64,000 bases of DNA from Bin87 sp965204395 (GTDB taxonomy: Bacteria; Chloroflexota; Dehalococcoidia; Lucifugimonadales; UBA3495), in NCBI GenBank assembly GCA_965204395.1, contig OZ241987.1:3844001-3908000 (forward strand). The letters run 5' to 3'. Below are positions 36,370-45,851 of the stretch, one piece after another; positions within the stretch are counted from its first letter, which is position 1, and each line of letters starts with the position of its first letter. The translations under genes and the position numbers were made by a program. The notes under the pieces are model-generated. The model searched no databases, was not told where the DNA came from, and saw only the letters and a program-made list of their open reading frames with translations.

Positions 36370-36846
36370 AGGACGGAAAGGTCGATTTCCCGCTCATTTC
36401 CTCCCATTTCCGCTAATTCCAGTAGGGCATTGGGCGGGTCGTGGGGCTGAATGGGGGCCGATGGAAGGGTTTTGGCGGCGGTTTTGGTGGTATTGGCGGG
36501 CAGGTGAGCGGGTTTGGAGGAGGGAGGTTCTCGGTGTTGGGAAGTGGGCATTGGGTCTGCCCTCGCGGGCCCGGATGGTGGGTTAGGTTTGGGCGTTGGG
36601 TAACATGGTACGGATGGGGGAACGGTTAGAGCGAGGGGGAAGTGTCACCGGGGCCGGGGGTGTTTGAACCAGGGGTTTTGGGGGAAACTGGGTGATGATG
36701 GGGGCGATGGTAGGTCTTTTTGCCACAAAAGGCAGGTGAATTACAAAAAGTTTGGCGTTTTGGCAAAGACAGGAATGACTGTGGTACCTGAATTGGGACG
36801 GCGGGGGCGCTGGCAGTGACAGGTTGGGCAAAGCGGGTACGCGTGA
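36370..36846. repeat. Dispersed G-rich repeat, copy 2
   Basis: 477 bp, aligned by eye with 15986-16444 from AGGACGGAAAGGTCGATTT to TACGCGTGA, with small indels. The strand bias (G far above C on the plus strand) and CTCATTTCC direct repeats at the left end are the same. It sits between the amidase operon and a small membrane-protein gene. Confidence 0.88.
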
Positions 36847-36896
36847 AGTGTTTAGTGGCTGCGACGGAGGTGGACCAAGCGCCATACGACCATCGG

Positions 36897-37217
36897 ATGT
36901 TGGCCTACACCGAGACCCAGCTCAGCATGATGGTGCATTCCCGTCAGCAGGGGCTGGAATTCGGCGAGTTGTCCTCCCACATAATATTCGGTGCGATAAC
37001 GGTGGTGCTGACCCTGCTGTCGCCGCCTGCCGTGACGGGCTGGATTGGGTTCCTGCTCGAAATGCTGATGGCGCTGTTCTCCGTGGTGATCATGTTCTTG
37101 GCGGTAAACGTGTGGGACTCGCACCGGAACCGGTCCGGCGAGATTTTGGATTGGAAAGGAACGAGGAATTCAACGGCGACGGCATGGCTTTCCGAGACGC
37201 AGTCGATCGCAAGTTAG
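36897..37217 (+). CDS. Small two-helix membrane protein, unknown function
   Basis: About 106 residues from the ATG at 36897; the start is uncertain and GTG codons upstream are possible. A soluble start (MLAYTETQLSMMVHSRQQGL) precedes two hydrophobic helices around SHIIFGAITVVLTLLSP and FLLEMLMALFSVVIMFLAV, then a polar tail. No family is recognised. Its upstream edge touches the end of a dispersed repeat. Confidence 0.5.
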   Translation: MLAYTETQLSMMVHSRQQGLEFGELSSHIIFGAITVVLTLLSPPAVTGWIGFLLEMLMALFSVVIMFLAVNVWDSHRNRSGEILDWKGTRNSTATAWLSETQSIAS

Positions 37218-37473
37218 GGCAGACAGACCACGTCCATCGCTGTGGGTCTACTGGTGACGGGTGGTCCTTGCCGCGGAGCTGTGGGACAAGCGGCTGCCGT
37301 GAGACGAGGCATGTTCGCGGTTTGAGCCGAGTCCCTGCGGGGCAGCGCCACTAACGACACGGTCGGGTATCATGTGACGGACCTGGCTGGTATTATGCGT
37401 ATTGATGATGTTTTTCTTGATGCGATATTCGTATCGAACAGGGGCTTGGCGTGCGGTTCGGAGGTTTTGAGGT

Positions 37474-37875
37474 ATGAGCGAGAGTTCTGGGGCCAGCAAA
37501 GTGCTGGTGGTGGATGACGAGCCAGAGGTTGAGCCGATGTTCCGGCAGCGAATGCGGCGTGAAGTTAGAGCGGGGGTGTACGAGTTCCTGTTCGCGCGGT
37601 CGGGGCGGCACGCGCTGGAGGTGCTGGAAGAAAATCCGGACGTCCAACTGGTGATAACCGATTTGAACATGCCGGAGATGAACGGCTGGCAGCTCCTGGA
37701 TGCGCTGGGCGAACAGTGGCCGGGACTGCCGTCGATGGTGGTATCGGCCTACGGAGATGCCGAGAATGTCCGACGGGCGGAGGAGAGGGGAGCGGCGGGT
37801 TTTGTGGTGAAGCCGGTGGACTTCACGGACTTACGCGAGAAGGTGGCGGAATCCCTGGGGGACGCGAGCCGCTGA
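37474..37875 (+). CDS. Single-domain response regulator (receiver only)
   Basis: 133 residues, one CheY-like domain. The acidic pocket is D14 and D15 (LVVDDEP), the phosphoacceptor D63 (VITDLNMPEMNGW), the switch Ser S91 (VVSAYGD) and the conserved Lys K113 (FVVKPVDF). There is no output domain. GGAGG lies nine bases before the ATG. No histidine kinase is visible in the window, so its partner is elsewhere. Such stand-alone receivers often relay phosphate or act by protein contact. Confidence 0.9.
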   Translation: MSESSGASKVLVVDDEPEVEPMFRQRMRREVRAGVYEFLFARSGRHALEVLEENPDVQLVITDLNMPEMNGWQLLDALGEQWPGLPSMVVSAYGDAENVRRAEERGAAGFVVKPVDFTDLREKVAESLGDASR

Positions 37876-38130
37876 CTGCTACGAACCGCTGGATTGCCGA
37901 ATCTTCTTGCATGGGTCCGACGTTGGGGCCGCGGCCAATTGAAGCGGGCATCGCCGCGAAAGCGAAAACGTCGCACGCATCGGTACGACGTTTCTTGATT
38001 TTGGGCGGGACTTCCTTGCGCAAGCTACGCGAGGGGCGCGCCGGTTTGGGTACCGTGATTGTCGCTCGGGAAGCCCTTTCGGGCAGAGATCTATGGAACG
38101 GCAGGGCAATCGCATTTAGAATTTAGACGC

Positions 38131-38240
38131 CTGTCACTCCGGCGCAAGCCGGAGTCCAGAGGCCGCCGAATCGAGAGCGACCGTGAAACTGCCGATTGCA
38201 GGCACTGGATACCGGCTTTCGCCGGTATGACGGTGGCCGG
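38131..38240. repeat. Dispersed palindromic repeat of the 'VIPAKAGIQ' type
   Basis: CACTCCGGCGCAAGCCGGAG and ACTGGATACCGGCTTTCGCC are imperfect inverted repeats that, on the minus strand, would translate as VIPAKAGIQ and LDSGLRRSD. This pattern is a well-known intergenic repeat in many bacteria. Confidence 0.8.
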
Positions 38241-38334
38241 GAGAGCCTTATCCAAAGGACGACAATTGAAATGCGATTCCCCTGTCTGGAACGGCCAGTT
38301 CCTTACTCGCAATTAGATTACAATGGGATAATGG

Positions 38335-38405
38335 AGCGGGCGATGGGAATCGAACCCACGTAGCCAGCTTGGAAGGCTGGGGCTTTACCACTAAGCTACG
38401 CCCGC
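38335..38405 (-). tRNA. tRNA-Gly (TCC)
   Basis: A 71-nt tRNA reads on the minus strand from GCGGGCGTAGCTTAGTGG to the complementary CGCCCGC acceptor end with a T discriminator. The anticodon stem CCAGC/GCTGG holds the loop CTTCCAA, giving anticodon TCC (plus-strand 38371-38373). The T-arm contains GGTTCGATTCC. No CCA is encoded. Confidence 0.95.
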
Positions 38406-38486
38406 ACTGTGTTTGTATTATACCCCAAGATGCTGCGGCGGAATCGATCGCCGCTTGTGAACCTGCTCACGCCGACGTACGATTCG

Positions 38487-38951
38487 ATGTCCAAAACCAT
38501 CTATCTGGCCAATCCCTACGGTTTTTCGACGCAGCAGAAGGAGTCGTTGCTGCCGCCCATCATCGCCGCGTTGGAAAGCCTTGGCCTGGAGGTCTGGGAG
38601 CCGTTCGCCCGAAATAACCAGGTGGACTTTCAGCGCGCCGGTTGGGCTTACCCGGTCGGTCAGCAGGATTACGCCGACGTGGTTGCTGCCGACGCGATAT
38701 TTGCTATCGTGAACGGAGTGCCGCCGGACGAAGGCGTGATGATCGAGTTGGGCATGGCGATCGCTCTGGGTAAGCCCACGTTCCTGTTTCGGGACGATTT
38801 CCGGCGAGCCACCGACAGCGAGGAATACCCACTCAACCTGATGCTTTTCACAGGAATGCCGGAGGATGATTGGGCGGACTACTACTACACCTCGTTGGAT
38901 GAGATCACCTCCGTGGACAAGGCATTGGCTCGATGGGCGTCCGCGGAGTAA
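38487..38951 (+). CDS. Nucleoside 2-deoxyribosyltransferase family protein
   Basis: 154 residues from the ATG at 38487. IYLANPYGFSTQQKE at the N-terminus and PPDEGVMIELGMAIALGKPT match the family; the Glu of the EL(G/A) motif is the catalytic nucleophile that forms a deoxyribosyl-enzyme. ADAIFAIVNG is the usual core strand. The enzyme swaps bases between deoxynucleosides (nucleotide salvage). No strong ribosome site is visible. The gene starts about 80 bases from the tRNA-Gly, on the opposite strand. Confidence 0.85.
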   Translation: MSKTIYLANPYGFSTQQKESLLPPIIAALESLGLEVWEPFARNNQVDFQRAGWAYPVGQQDYADVVAADAIFAIVNGVPPDEGVMIELGMAIALGKPTFLFRDDFRRATDSEEYPLNLMLFTGMPEDDWADYYYTSLDEITSVDKALARWASAE

Positions 38952-39039
38952 AGGCCGAACTCCGGACGGGCCGCCAGCGTTCGTATTGGTCAATGGACGG
39001 CGTTCGGCACTACTGGTGTAGCCAGGTGGAACCCACGAC

Positions 39040-40044
39040 ATGTTGAAAACTCGCTTTACTGATTTGCTAGACCTGGACTACCCGGTGATGTCCGCGCCCA
39101 TGAGCAACCACAGCGGCGGACGCCTGGCGGCGGCGGTTTCCATGGTCGGCGGACTGGGCACGCTTGGCGGCAGCAACAACTTTGGCCCCGCATGGTTCAG
39201 GGAGCAAATCGAGCTCGTACGCTCCCAGACCACCCGGGCCTTCGGCGTGGGATTCATCACGCAGCTGATGGAGGCCGACCAGTCGAATTTTGAAACCGCC
39301 CTGGACGAACGCGTTCCAGTGATCATATTTTCGTTTGCGGACCCTCGGCCGTGGGTGAGCAGGGCGAAAAACGTGGGAGCGATCACCATTTGCCAGGTGC
39401 AAACCATTGCCGCCGCGCAGTTGGCGGTAGACGCGGGTGCTGACGTCCTCTTGGCCCAAGGCAACGAAGCTGGCGGCCACACCGGCGAGATGAACCTGCT
39501 GCCGCTGCTTTGCGACCTCGTCGAACGATACCCCGACGTGCCGGTGATGGCGGCGGGTGGCATCACATCTGGGCGAGCGTTGGCTGGTGTACTTGCCGCC
39601 GGAGCGCAGGGCGCGTCGCTGGGCACGGCGATGTTGGCGACGCCCGAGGCGGTCGAGGTTCCGATGGCGTTCAAGGAGCAGGTTTTGCTCTCGGCGGGTG
39701 AGGACACGGCCTACACGCGGCTCTTCGATTTGCTGGGCGACGAACCGTGGCCGTCGGGGATGGCCGGCCGGGTCTACGCCAATCGGTTGGTGCGCGAATG
39801 GGATGGACGCGATGCGGAAATCCTGGCTCGGAGGGAGAAACTGGCATCGGATGTGGCAATGGCCCGGGCACGACATGACCCTGAAATGTCCTCCGTGTAT
39901 ATGGGGCAAGGGGTCGGCAACGTCAGCGAGATTCGGCCAGCCGCTGAGGTCGTACGGAACATCTGCGATAATGCCGAACGAATCCTGCGAGACAATCGGG
40001 CAGTCAGCCCAAGGGAATCCACCGGAGGGCCGACGGAGCCGTGA
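39040..40044 (+). CDS. Nitronate monooxygenase family (FMN)
   Basis: 334 residues. The TIM barrel starts with FTDLLDLDYPVMSAPMSN, and GGLGTLGGSNNFGP follows. AQGNEAGGHTGEMNLLPLL is the signature of nitronate monooxygenases and related enoyl reductases, with the catalytic His, and VPVMAAGGITSGRALAGVLA with GASLGTAML bind FMN phosphate. Members oxidise toxic alkyl nitronates such as propionate 3-nitronate, or act as FMN reductases. The stop overlaps a GTG start for the following methyltransferase, which suggests one operon. Confidence 0.88.
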   Translation: MLKTRFTDLLDLDYPVMSAPMSNHSGGRLAAAVSMVGGLGTLGGSNNFGPAWFREQIELVRSQTTRAFGVGFITQLMEADQSNFETALDERVPVIIFSFADPRPWVSRAKNVGAITICQVQTIAAAQLAVDAGADVLLAQGNEAGGHTGEMNLLPLLCDLVERYPDVPVMAAGGITSGRALAGVLAAGAQGASLGTAMLATPEAVEVPMAFKEQVLLSAGEDTAYTRLFDLLGDEPWPSGMAGRVYANRLVREWDGRDAEILARREKLASDVAMARARHDPEMSSVYMGQGVGNVSEIRPAAEVVRNICDNAERILRDNRAVSPRESTGGPTEP

Positions 40045-40079
40045 GACCGTCAACAGATATCACCCAGAGGTTCAATACG

Positions 40080-40904
40080 ATGAGCGAAAATATTTCACCG
40101 AGTCCCGCATACACCATGGGATACACCCCGGAGTTCCTGCAACTGCTGGGGCGACGCAATGCGGAAACCCACGCGGCCTACCTGTTGTCTCACCTGGACC
40201 CTGGAATGAGGGTGCTCGACTTTGGGTGCGGGCCGGGAACCATAACGGTCGGGTTGGCCCAGGCAGTACCAATGGGCGAGGTCCACGGGGTGGACATGGA
40301 ACACTCGCAGATCGAGTTGGCGCGGGCGGCGGCGTCCGCGGGCGGACACCATAACGCTGAGTTCCACGTCGGAAATGTTTACGAACTACCCTTTGAGGAT
40401 AATTCCTTTGATGCAGCGCACTGCCACGCCGTGTTGATGCACGTTCCCGAAACTCTGCGCGCGTTGCAGGAAGTCAAACGCGTGCTGAAGCCGGAGGGGA
40501 TCATCGGTGGCCGGGAGATGATCGCTTCCTCGTCGTTCAGCGAACCGATGGGGGAGACCACCGACGAGGCATGGGCCACATTCATCAAACTGCTGGAGGC
40601 GAACGGCGGCCATCCGGAAATGGGCAAGGAGCTAAAATCTCACCTGCTGGATGTGGGATTTGTGGACATTCGCGCTTCGGGTTCATTTGACTATTTCAGT
40701 TCGCCGGCCGACATCGCGTTCCTGCACGCATTCATCATCGATTGGTTCTTCATGCCCCGGGTAGTTGAGGCGGCGACCCAGTTAGGACTGGCGACCCGCG
40801 AACAGTTCGACCGCTGGCGTTTGGAGATGGACCAATGGAAAGACGAACCAGGCGCAGTGGGCGGTCTGGCATTTGGTGAAGCCATAGGCAGAAAACCGAG
40901 GTGA
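40080..40904 (+). CDS. Class I SAM-dependent methyltransferase
   Basis: 274 residues from ATG 40080 (AGAGG upstream); a GTG at 40041 overlapping the previous stop would add 13 residues. VLDFGCGPGTITVGLAQAV is motif I, GVDMEHSQIELAR follows, then ELPFEDNSFDAAHCHAVLMH and EVKRVLKPEGII (methyltransferase_11 type). A C-terminal helical part (about residues 160-260) may bind the substrate, which is unknown. It is coupled to the nitronate monooxygenase gene. Confidence 0.88.
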   Translation: MSENISPSPAYTMGYTPEFLQLLGRRNAETHAAYLLSHLDPGMRVLDFGCGPGTITVGLAQAVPMGEVHGVDMEHSQIELARAAASAGGHHNAEFHVGNVYELPFEDNSFDAAHCHAVLMHVPETLRALQEVKRVLKPEGIIGGREMIASSSFSEPMGETTDEAWATFIKLLEANGGHPEMGKELKSHLLDVGFVDIRASGSFDYFSSPADIAFLHAFIIDWFFMPRVVEAATQLGLATREQFDRWRLEMDQWKDEPGAVGGLAFGEAIGRKPR

Positions 40905-41008
40905 GCCGTACATCGGTATCCATATCTCGTGAGCCCAATGGTTCGAGTGTTGCGTCGGGCCAACCAACACCGACGGCTCCAGGGCCTTTTCAAAGTCTGC
41001 ATGCTTCC

Positions 41009-41067
41009 CGCTCATGGTGAGCCTGTCGAACCACGAGCGCGTCCTTCGACAGGCTCAGGACGAGCGG
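41009..41067. repeat. Dispersed inverted repeat with GAGCCTGTCGAA arms
   Basis: GAGCCTGTCGAA (41019-41030) and TTCGACAGGCTC (41045-41056) form a 12-bp stem. This type of 'TTCGACAGGCTC' repeat is widespread in many bacterial genomes. A half copy lies at 55940-55952. Confidence 0.8.
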
Positions 41068-41166
41068 ATGCAAGAAGATCACGTAATTTTGGAATGGCCC
41101 TGGCACGGCGCGCGCGGCCCATAGGAAAAACCCGTGATGCTATAATCCAGCGCCGGGAATATCACA

Positions 41167-43164
41167 ATGCTTGTTGCTTCCAACATCAGCAAGGCCTACG
41201 CAGACCGGACATTGTTCCGCGACATTGACGTGTCGGTGGCGGCCGGGGACCGGATAGCGTTGATTGGCGCCAACGGGTCGGGCAAGACCACACTGCTGGA
41301 CATCCTGGCCGGCGAAACCCTGGCCGATACGGGGAACATTTCGGGACGGCGCAACACCACGTTGGGGTACCTGAAGCAGGAGCCTCCGCCGTTCGCCGGC
41401 AAATCGCTGCTGCGGGAGGTGTTGGAAGCAAACTCGGATGCGATTCAGCTGACGGGCGAAATCGCCGAAACCCATCGCATGCTGTCGATGGCGCATGATC
41501 GGGACGAGCAGCAAGATTTGATGGACCGGCTGGCTGAACTGGAGCTGAAACTGGAAGCTGCGGGAGGCGAGGATCGGGACCACGAAGCCAAGGCCATACT
41601 TTCCGGCCTGGGTTTCAAGGAAAACGATTTTTCACGGGATATGACAGAGTTCAGCGGCGGATGGATCATGCGGGCGGAGTTGGCCCGCCTGCTGTTCCGA
41701 AATCCGGACGTGCTGCTGCTGGACGAACCTACCAACCACCTGGATCTTGAGGCGAACCTCTGGTTCGAAAAATACCTGGCGTCGTTCCAGGGCGGCGTGG
41801 TAATCACCTCTCACGATCGCGCCTTTTTGAACCAGGCGGCGAATCGGGTGTTAGCCATTGAGCCGGACGAAGTGGTGAATCACCGGGGCAACTACGACGA
41901 TTACCTGGTGGCCCGGGAGCGTGCGCTGGAGATCAAGGAGGCTGCCGCGGCGCGGCAAGAACGGGAAATCCAACGGCAGATGCGGTTCGTCGAAAGGTTC
42001 CGCTATAAGGCCACCAAGGCCAGGCAGGTGCAGAGCCGGCTCAAACAGCTGGAGAAGATGGAAATCATCGAACTCCCGAGGGCCACGAAAAAGGTGCGCT
42101 ATTCGTTCCCGGAGCCGGCAAGGAGCGGTTCGGACATCATTACGCTCTCCAAAGTCAGCAAATCTTACGGCGAGAACGCAGTTTATCGCGATTTGAACCT
42201 GACATTGGAGCGCGGGGATCGCGTCGCGCTGGTGGGGCCCAATGGAGCCGGCAAATCGACCCTGCTCAAAATCCTGGCGGGTGTCCTGCCCATCGACGGC
42301 GGGGAGCGCAAACTGGGCTACAACGTTACCAGCACGTACTACGCCCAGCATGTGCTGGACTTGCTCAATCCGAGCAACACCGCCATTGAGGAACTGCGCG
42401 AAACGGCGCCAGCAGAATCGGAACAAAACCTGCGGACGACTTTGGGCGGCTTCCTGTTCAGCGGAGATGACATCCTCAAACCCGTATCGGTGCTGTCGGG
42501 TGGCGAAAAGGCGCGGGTCGCGTTGGCAAAGTTATTGTCGCAACCCAGCAATTTCCTGCTGATGGACGAGCCCACTAACCATCTGGACATCGCATCGCGG
42601 GAGATCCTGGCGGACGCTTTGGGAGACTATCGCGGGTCGATCTGCCTGGTAACCCACGATCGAACCCTGATCAGGCAGGTTGCGAACAAGATCATCGAGA
42701 TCGATGCCGGCCGCGCGCGCGTATTTCCCGGTGACTACGACAACTACCTGTACCGTAAGCAGCAGGAAACCGTTGAGACGCCCAAGGTTGCGGACGAGAA
42801 CCCCGATGTTCCCGCCGGGTCAAAGGGCCGGACGAGCGGGCGACGCTCTCGGCCTCCGTTGACTCCGGAGCAGGAGCAGCAGCGCGCTTTGAACCGACAG
42901 GCCCGAAAGTTGGCCGAACGTATCGACGAGATCGGTCTGGCGATCAGTGAACGGGAATCCCAGTCGGCGGAACTGGAGGCGTTGTTCTCCGACCCCGAGA
43001 AGTTCGACGACCGCAGCCATTTGGAAGCGACGGGCGAACGCTATCGAACGCTGAAAGAGGAAGAACAGTCCTTGTGGGACGAATGGGAACGACTGTCGGA
43101 CGAAGCCGAGGACATCGACCGTATGTTGGTAAGTCTCAAGTCTGACCTGGTGGCGCTCACGTAA
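41167..43164 (+). CDS. ABC-F family ATP-binding protein
   Basis: 665 residues with two ATPase domains in one chain and no membrane segment. The first has Walker A GANGSGKT, signature FSGGWIMRAELARLL and Walker B LLLDEPTNHLD; the second has GPNGAGKS, LSGGEKARVALAKLL and LLMDEPTNHLD. The inter-domain linker is a long basic helix pair (about residues 235-310). A charged C-terminal coiled coil (about 570-665) resembles Uup/YdiF members. ABC-F proteins act on the ribosome or, like Uup, on branched DNA. The last 8 bases overlap the convergent CoA-transferase gene. Confidence 0.93.
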   Translation: MLVASNISKAYADRTLFRDIDVSVAAGDRIALIGANGSGKTTLLDILAGETLADTGNISGRRNTTLGYLKQEPPPFAGKSLLREVLEANSDAIQLTGEIAETHRMLSMAHDRDEQQDLMDRLAELELKLEAAGGEDRDHEAKAILSGLGFKENDFSRDMTEFSGGWIMRAELARLLFRNPDVLLLDEPTNHLDLEANLWFEKYLASFQGGVVITSHDRAFLNQAANRVLAIEPDEVVNHRGNYDDYLVARERALEIKEAAAARQEREIQRQMRFVERFRYKATKARQVQSRLKQLEKMEIIELPRATKKVRYSFPEPARSGSDIITLSKVSKSYGENAVYRDLNLTLERGDRVALVGPNGAGKSTLLKILAGVLPIDGGERKLGYNVTSTYYAQHVLDLLNPSNTAIEELRETAPAESEQNLRTTLGGFLFSGDDILKPVSVLSGGEKARVALAKLLSQPSNFLLMDEPTNHLDIASREILADALGDYRGSICLVTHDRTLIRQVANKIIEIDAGRARVFPGDYDNYLYRKQQETVETPKVADENPDVPAGSKGRTSGRRSRPPLTPEQEQQRALNRQARKLAERIDEIGLAISERESQSAELEALFSDPEKFDDRSHLEATGERYRTLKEEEQSLWDEWERLSDEAEDIDRMLVSLKSDLVALT

Positions 43165-44341
43165 TCACACCCTGCTCAACCAGACCCTCCATCTCAGGTT
43201 CGGACAGGCCCAACAGGTCGCCATAGATTTCCTGGTTGTGTTCGCCATATTTTGGGATTGGGCCCGCCGTGGTCGGAGTCTTGGAGAACTTGATGATGGT
43301 GGGCCCGGGCACCAGGATCTTCTTGCCCGGCGGGTCGTGGGCATCTTCCTCCATCATGACCTCGCGTTCCCACATGTGGCTGTCTTCGAGCACTTCGGGG
43401 ATTGACTTGACGGGGCCGAAGGGGATGTCGGCCGCAACCAGGGCTTTTTCAACCTCGGCTACGGTGCGCTCCTCACACCACATTCGGAGCAACTCCATGC
43501 GGATCTCGGCCATGTCGGTGGCGAACATCGGCGCAGCGAATTCAGGATCCTTGGACAGCTCGTCGTAGTCCATGACCTTGAGCATGCGCTCCCACATGCC
43601 GGCTCTCGCCGCGCCCGTGGTCACCCAGCCATCCTTGCATTTGAGGAACGTGCCCACGCGGACGAAATCATTGGTGTGGGTGTCGTAGCACATGGCAAGG
43701 GCCACTTCTTCAAGGGTGATGCCGCCGTCCAGCATGGCCACTTCAAGCCACTGGCCCTCGCCGGTCCGGTCGCGGTGTCGCAGCGCGCCCAAGATGCCGA
43801 TGACGGAGTGGAGGGCGGCGGTACGGTCCATGACCGGCCCGTTTCCCATGATGGGTTCGCCAAATCCCCGACCGGTTTGGTCGCCGAAGCCGCTCATGGC
43901 CTGGATAATGGGGTCGAAGCACTGGCGGTCGCGATATGGCCCGTATTGGCCGAAACCCGACACGGAAGCCAGGATGATGCCGGGGTTCACCTTGCACATG
44001 GCCTCGTACCCGAACCCCATCTTTTCCATGGTGCCGGGGCGGAAATTCTCAAGGACCACGTCGGATACTTCCAGCAGGCGGAAGAATAGATCCTTGCCCT
44101 TTTCGTGCCGCGCGTTGAGGGTGATGCTCTTCTTGCCACGGTTATAGGCTGCGAACTGAACGCTCATGCTGCCAACGAACGGGCCAGAGTCGCGCAGGTC
44201 GGCGCCCTTGCGCCACTCGACCTTGAGCACCTCCGCTCCCATGTCCTGCAGGATCAGACCCCCTCGCGGGGCCGCCTGCCAGCGAGCGAGTTCCAAAACA
44301 CGTACGCCGTCCAACACCGACCCGTTACCGTTCGCAGCCAT
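43157..44341 (-). CDS. CaiB/BaiF-family CoA-transferase (family III)
   Basis: 394 residues. LDGVRVLELARWQAAPRGG, ILQDMGAEVLKVEWRKGADL and FAAYNRGKKSITLNARHEKG are family landmarks. The nucleophilic Asp is expected in PVMDRTAALHSVIGILGAL, where it forms acyl-CoA thioester intermediates. The C-terminal part (VEKALVAADIPFGPVKSIPE) is complete. GGGAGACG precedes the ATG. The carboxylic acid substrate is unknown. Such enzymes activate acids without ATP, which would fit the catabolic setting of this genome. Confidence 0.92.
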   Translation of the reverse strand: MAANGNGSVLDGVRVLELARWQAAPRGGLILQDMGAEVLKVEWRKGADLRDSGPFVGSMSVQFAAYNRGKKSITLNARHEKGKDLFFRLLEVSDVVLENFRPGTMEKMGFGYEAMCKVNPGIILASVSGFGQYGPYRDRQCFDPIIQAMSGFGDQTGRGFGEPIMGNGPVMDRTAALHSVIGILGALRHRDRTGEGQWLEVAMLDGGITLEEVALAMCYDTHTNDFVRVGTFLKCKDGWVTTGAARAGMWERMLKVMDYDELSKDPEFAAPMFATDMAEIRMELLRMWCEERTVAEVEKALVAADIPFGPVKSIPEVLEDSHMWEREVMMEEDAHDPPGKKILVPGPTIIKFSKTPTTAGPIPKYGEHNQEIYGDLLGLSEPEMEGLVEQGVIT

Positions 44342-44608
44342 ATCTCGTCTCCCATGCTGTTGAATCGTGGGCCTATTGTACCCTGATATTCGCGGGTGCC
44401 TGCCACGCCAATGAGCGGGGACGCTAAAGCTTGGGCTGGCCGGTCCGACCCTCTTTTCGTGGCCCGTCGGAGGTTACTTCAGCGCGGACCGAGCGGCGCG
44501 CTACCGCGAACGCCCGTTTCCGGAACAGCGTGGCATTGCGCGATGCGCCGCGTATAGGATGCGTGCGAGCCGGGTTGCGGAGGCGCGGCCTGAATTTTCG
44601 GCCGCGAG

Positions 44609-45298
44609 TTAGCCGACGACCGAGAAAATAGTGCGGTCCCCGATTTCCTGCACGGGCCGGTTGTTGGGCCCGCCGGTCAATTGCTGGAGCCGATCAACCT
44701 GCTCCTGCGAAACCGTCCCAACGGACTGCATAACGATCCACGTGACTCCCTCGGTGCAGGGTGGTGTGGTGAGCGAACCCGCATAACCGAAGTGGCCCTT
44801 CTCACCAGGGATGTACTCCGCCGCCGCTGCGCCACTCGCCAAGTCGACCGTTTCTCCTGTATCGGGTGCGGCGTCCAGCAAATTCTGCACCAAAGGGCTG
44901 GTCGATCCCAACCGGAACAGCAGCCCCACCACCGCCAGGCTGCCGTCGGTTGCCTGGTGAACCAGATGTAGCTCGGCGGCAAACTGCTCGCCATCCACCT
45001 CGTGCTCGGCGGGCGAATGGTAGTGGACACCTTGAAGTTCGTAGCAGTTACCACCTACATCCAAGTAGTTTCCGGACGCGAAATCCAGATACACGGTGTG
45101 CCCGTTGTTTCTTGCCGCGTTAGCTTTCGCGGGGTACGCGAATGCCAATGATAGGCCGTCGCCGGGTTCGCATGCTGTGATGTTTACCGGCGACTGTTCG
45201 ACGCCCGCAGAGCAGGGCAGGTACGCCTCGGACAGGCAGCCCCAATGGTCGGGGCCCTCTGAACCAGAGTAACCCCAGTGGACGGCTTCCGTAGTCAT
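44609..45298 (-). CDS. Alpha-class carbonic anhydrase without an evident signal peptide
   Basis: 229 residues. HWGYSGSEGPDHWGCLSEAY and GVEQSPVNI open the fold. GVHYHSPAEHEVDG gives two zinc His, and AAELHLVHQ the third. SLTTPPCTEGVTWIV is the C-terminal signature. The two Cys expected for the disulfide of extracellular forms (near GC and PPC) are present. No hydrophobic leader precedes HWGYSG, whereas bacterial alpha enzymes are usually exported. The start ATG overlaps no alternative with a leader. It begins 9 bases after the stop of the gene at 45308-45790 and should be co-transcribed with it. Confidence 0.9.
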   Translation of the reverse strand: MTTEAVHWGYSGSEGPDHWGCLSEAYLPCSAGVEQSPVNITACEPGDGLSLAFAYPAKANAARNNGHTVYLDFASGNYLDVGGNCYELQGVHYHSPAEHEVDGEQFAAELHLVHQATDGSLAVVGLLFRLGSTSPLVQNLLDAAPDTGETVDLASGAAAAEYIPGEKGHFGYAGSLTTPPCTEGVTWIVMQSVGTVSQEQVDRLQQLTGGPNNRPVQEIGDRTIFSVVG

Positions 45299-45307
45299 CG
45301 GATCGTC

Positions 45308-45790
45308 CTAGACCTTGCCTGCCGTCGCCAAGGCCCGCGCCGTGGCTTCCTGCAAAACGGTCGAGTCCAGCGTCGCGCGAAGTTCGCCCGCCTCATCCTG
45401 CCCGAAGCTTTCCTCCACTCGGAATTCATCGATGAGGGCGGCGATGGCGTTGGATCGCTGAGGTTCTTGGGCGCTGGCGAGTTCGGCCAGATCGCCGGCC
45501 TCGACGTGACGCTCGATCTCGGCGGTCAGTAACTCCTCCTCAACGATCCGCCGCTGGATCAGCCCGATGTTCTGCAGGTTGCGGCCCAGGTAGCAACCGC
45601 CGAACTGCATGATCTCGCACTCGCGCCCTTCCAGCCCGTCAATTTCGGCGAACCAGTGGTAGCGTGGTTCCAGTTCGTGCTCGTTCAGGTAATCCCTAAC
45701 CTGCTGGTCCTCGGCAGCCGGTTCTGACGGGTCGAATACCAGCTTGACGGTGTGCATCATCAATCCGGCGGGTTCTACGGTGATGTACAT
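45308..45790 (-). CDS. Protein of unknown function, operon partner of carbonic anhydrase
   Basis: 160 residues with GGGAGGCG before the ATG. The first half (MYITVEPAGLMMHTVKLVFD, YHWFAEIDGLEGRECE) looks like a small beta-rich domain. The second half is acidic and helical (LIQRRIVEEELLTAEIERHV, AALIDEFRVEESFGQDEA). There is no signal peptide. I do not recognise a family. Only 9 bases separate it from the carbonic anhydrase, and the downstream gene's ribosome site overlaps its stop, so the two are probably coupled. Confidence 0.65.
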   Translation of the reverse strand: MYITVEPAGLMMHTVKLVFDPSEPAAEDQQVRDYLNEHELEPRYHWFAEIDGLEGRECEIMQFGGCYLGRNLQNIGLIQRRIVEEELLTAEIERHVEAGDLAELASAQEPQRSNAIAALIDEFRVEESFGQDEAGELRATLDSTVLQEATARALATAGKV

Positions 45791-45851
45791 GGTTCGCCTC
45801 CCTGGCGGTGTGCGACAAGTGGTCAGAGCCTATCGTTAGCAGTTAGCCTGA

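Noticed and set aside
36897..37217. Toxin-antitoxin or holin role for the two-helix protein
   Set aside because: Two hydrophobic helices alone are not evidence, and no partner gene is next to it.
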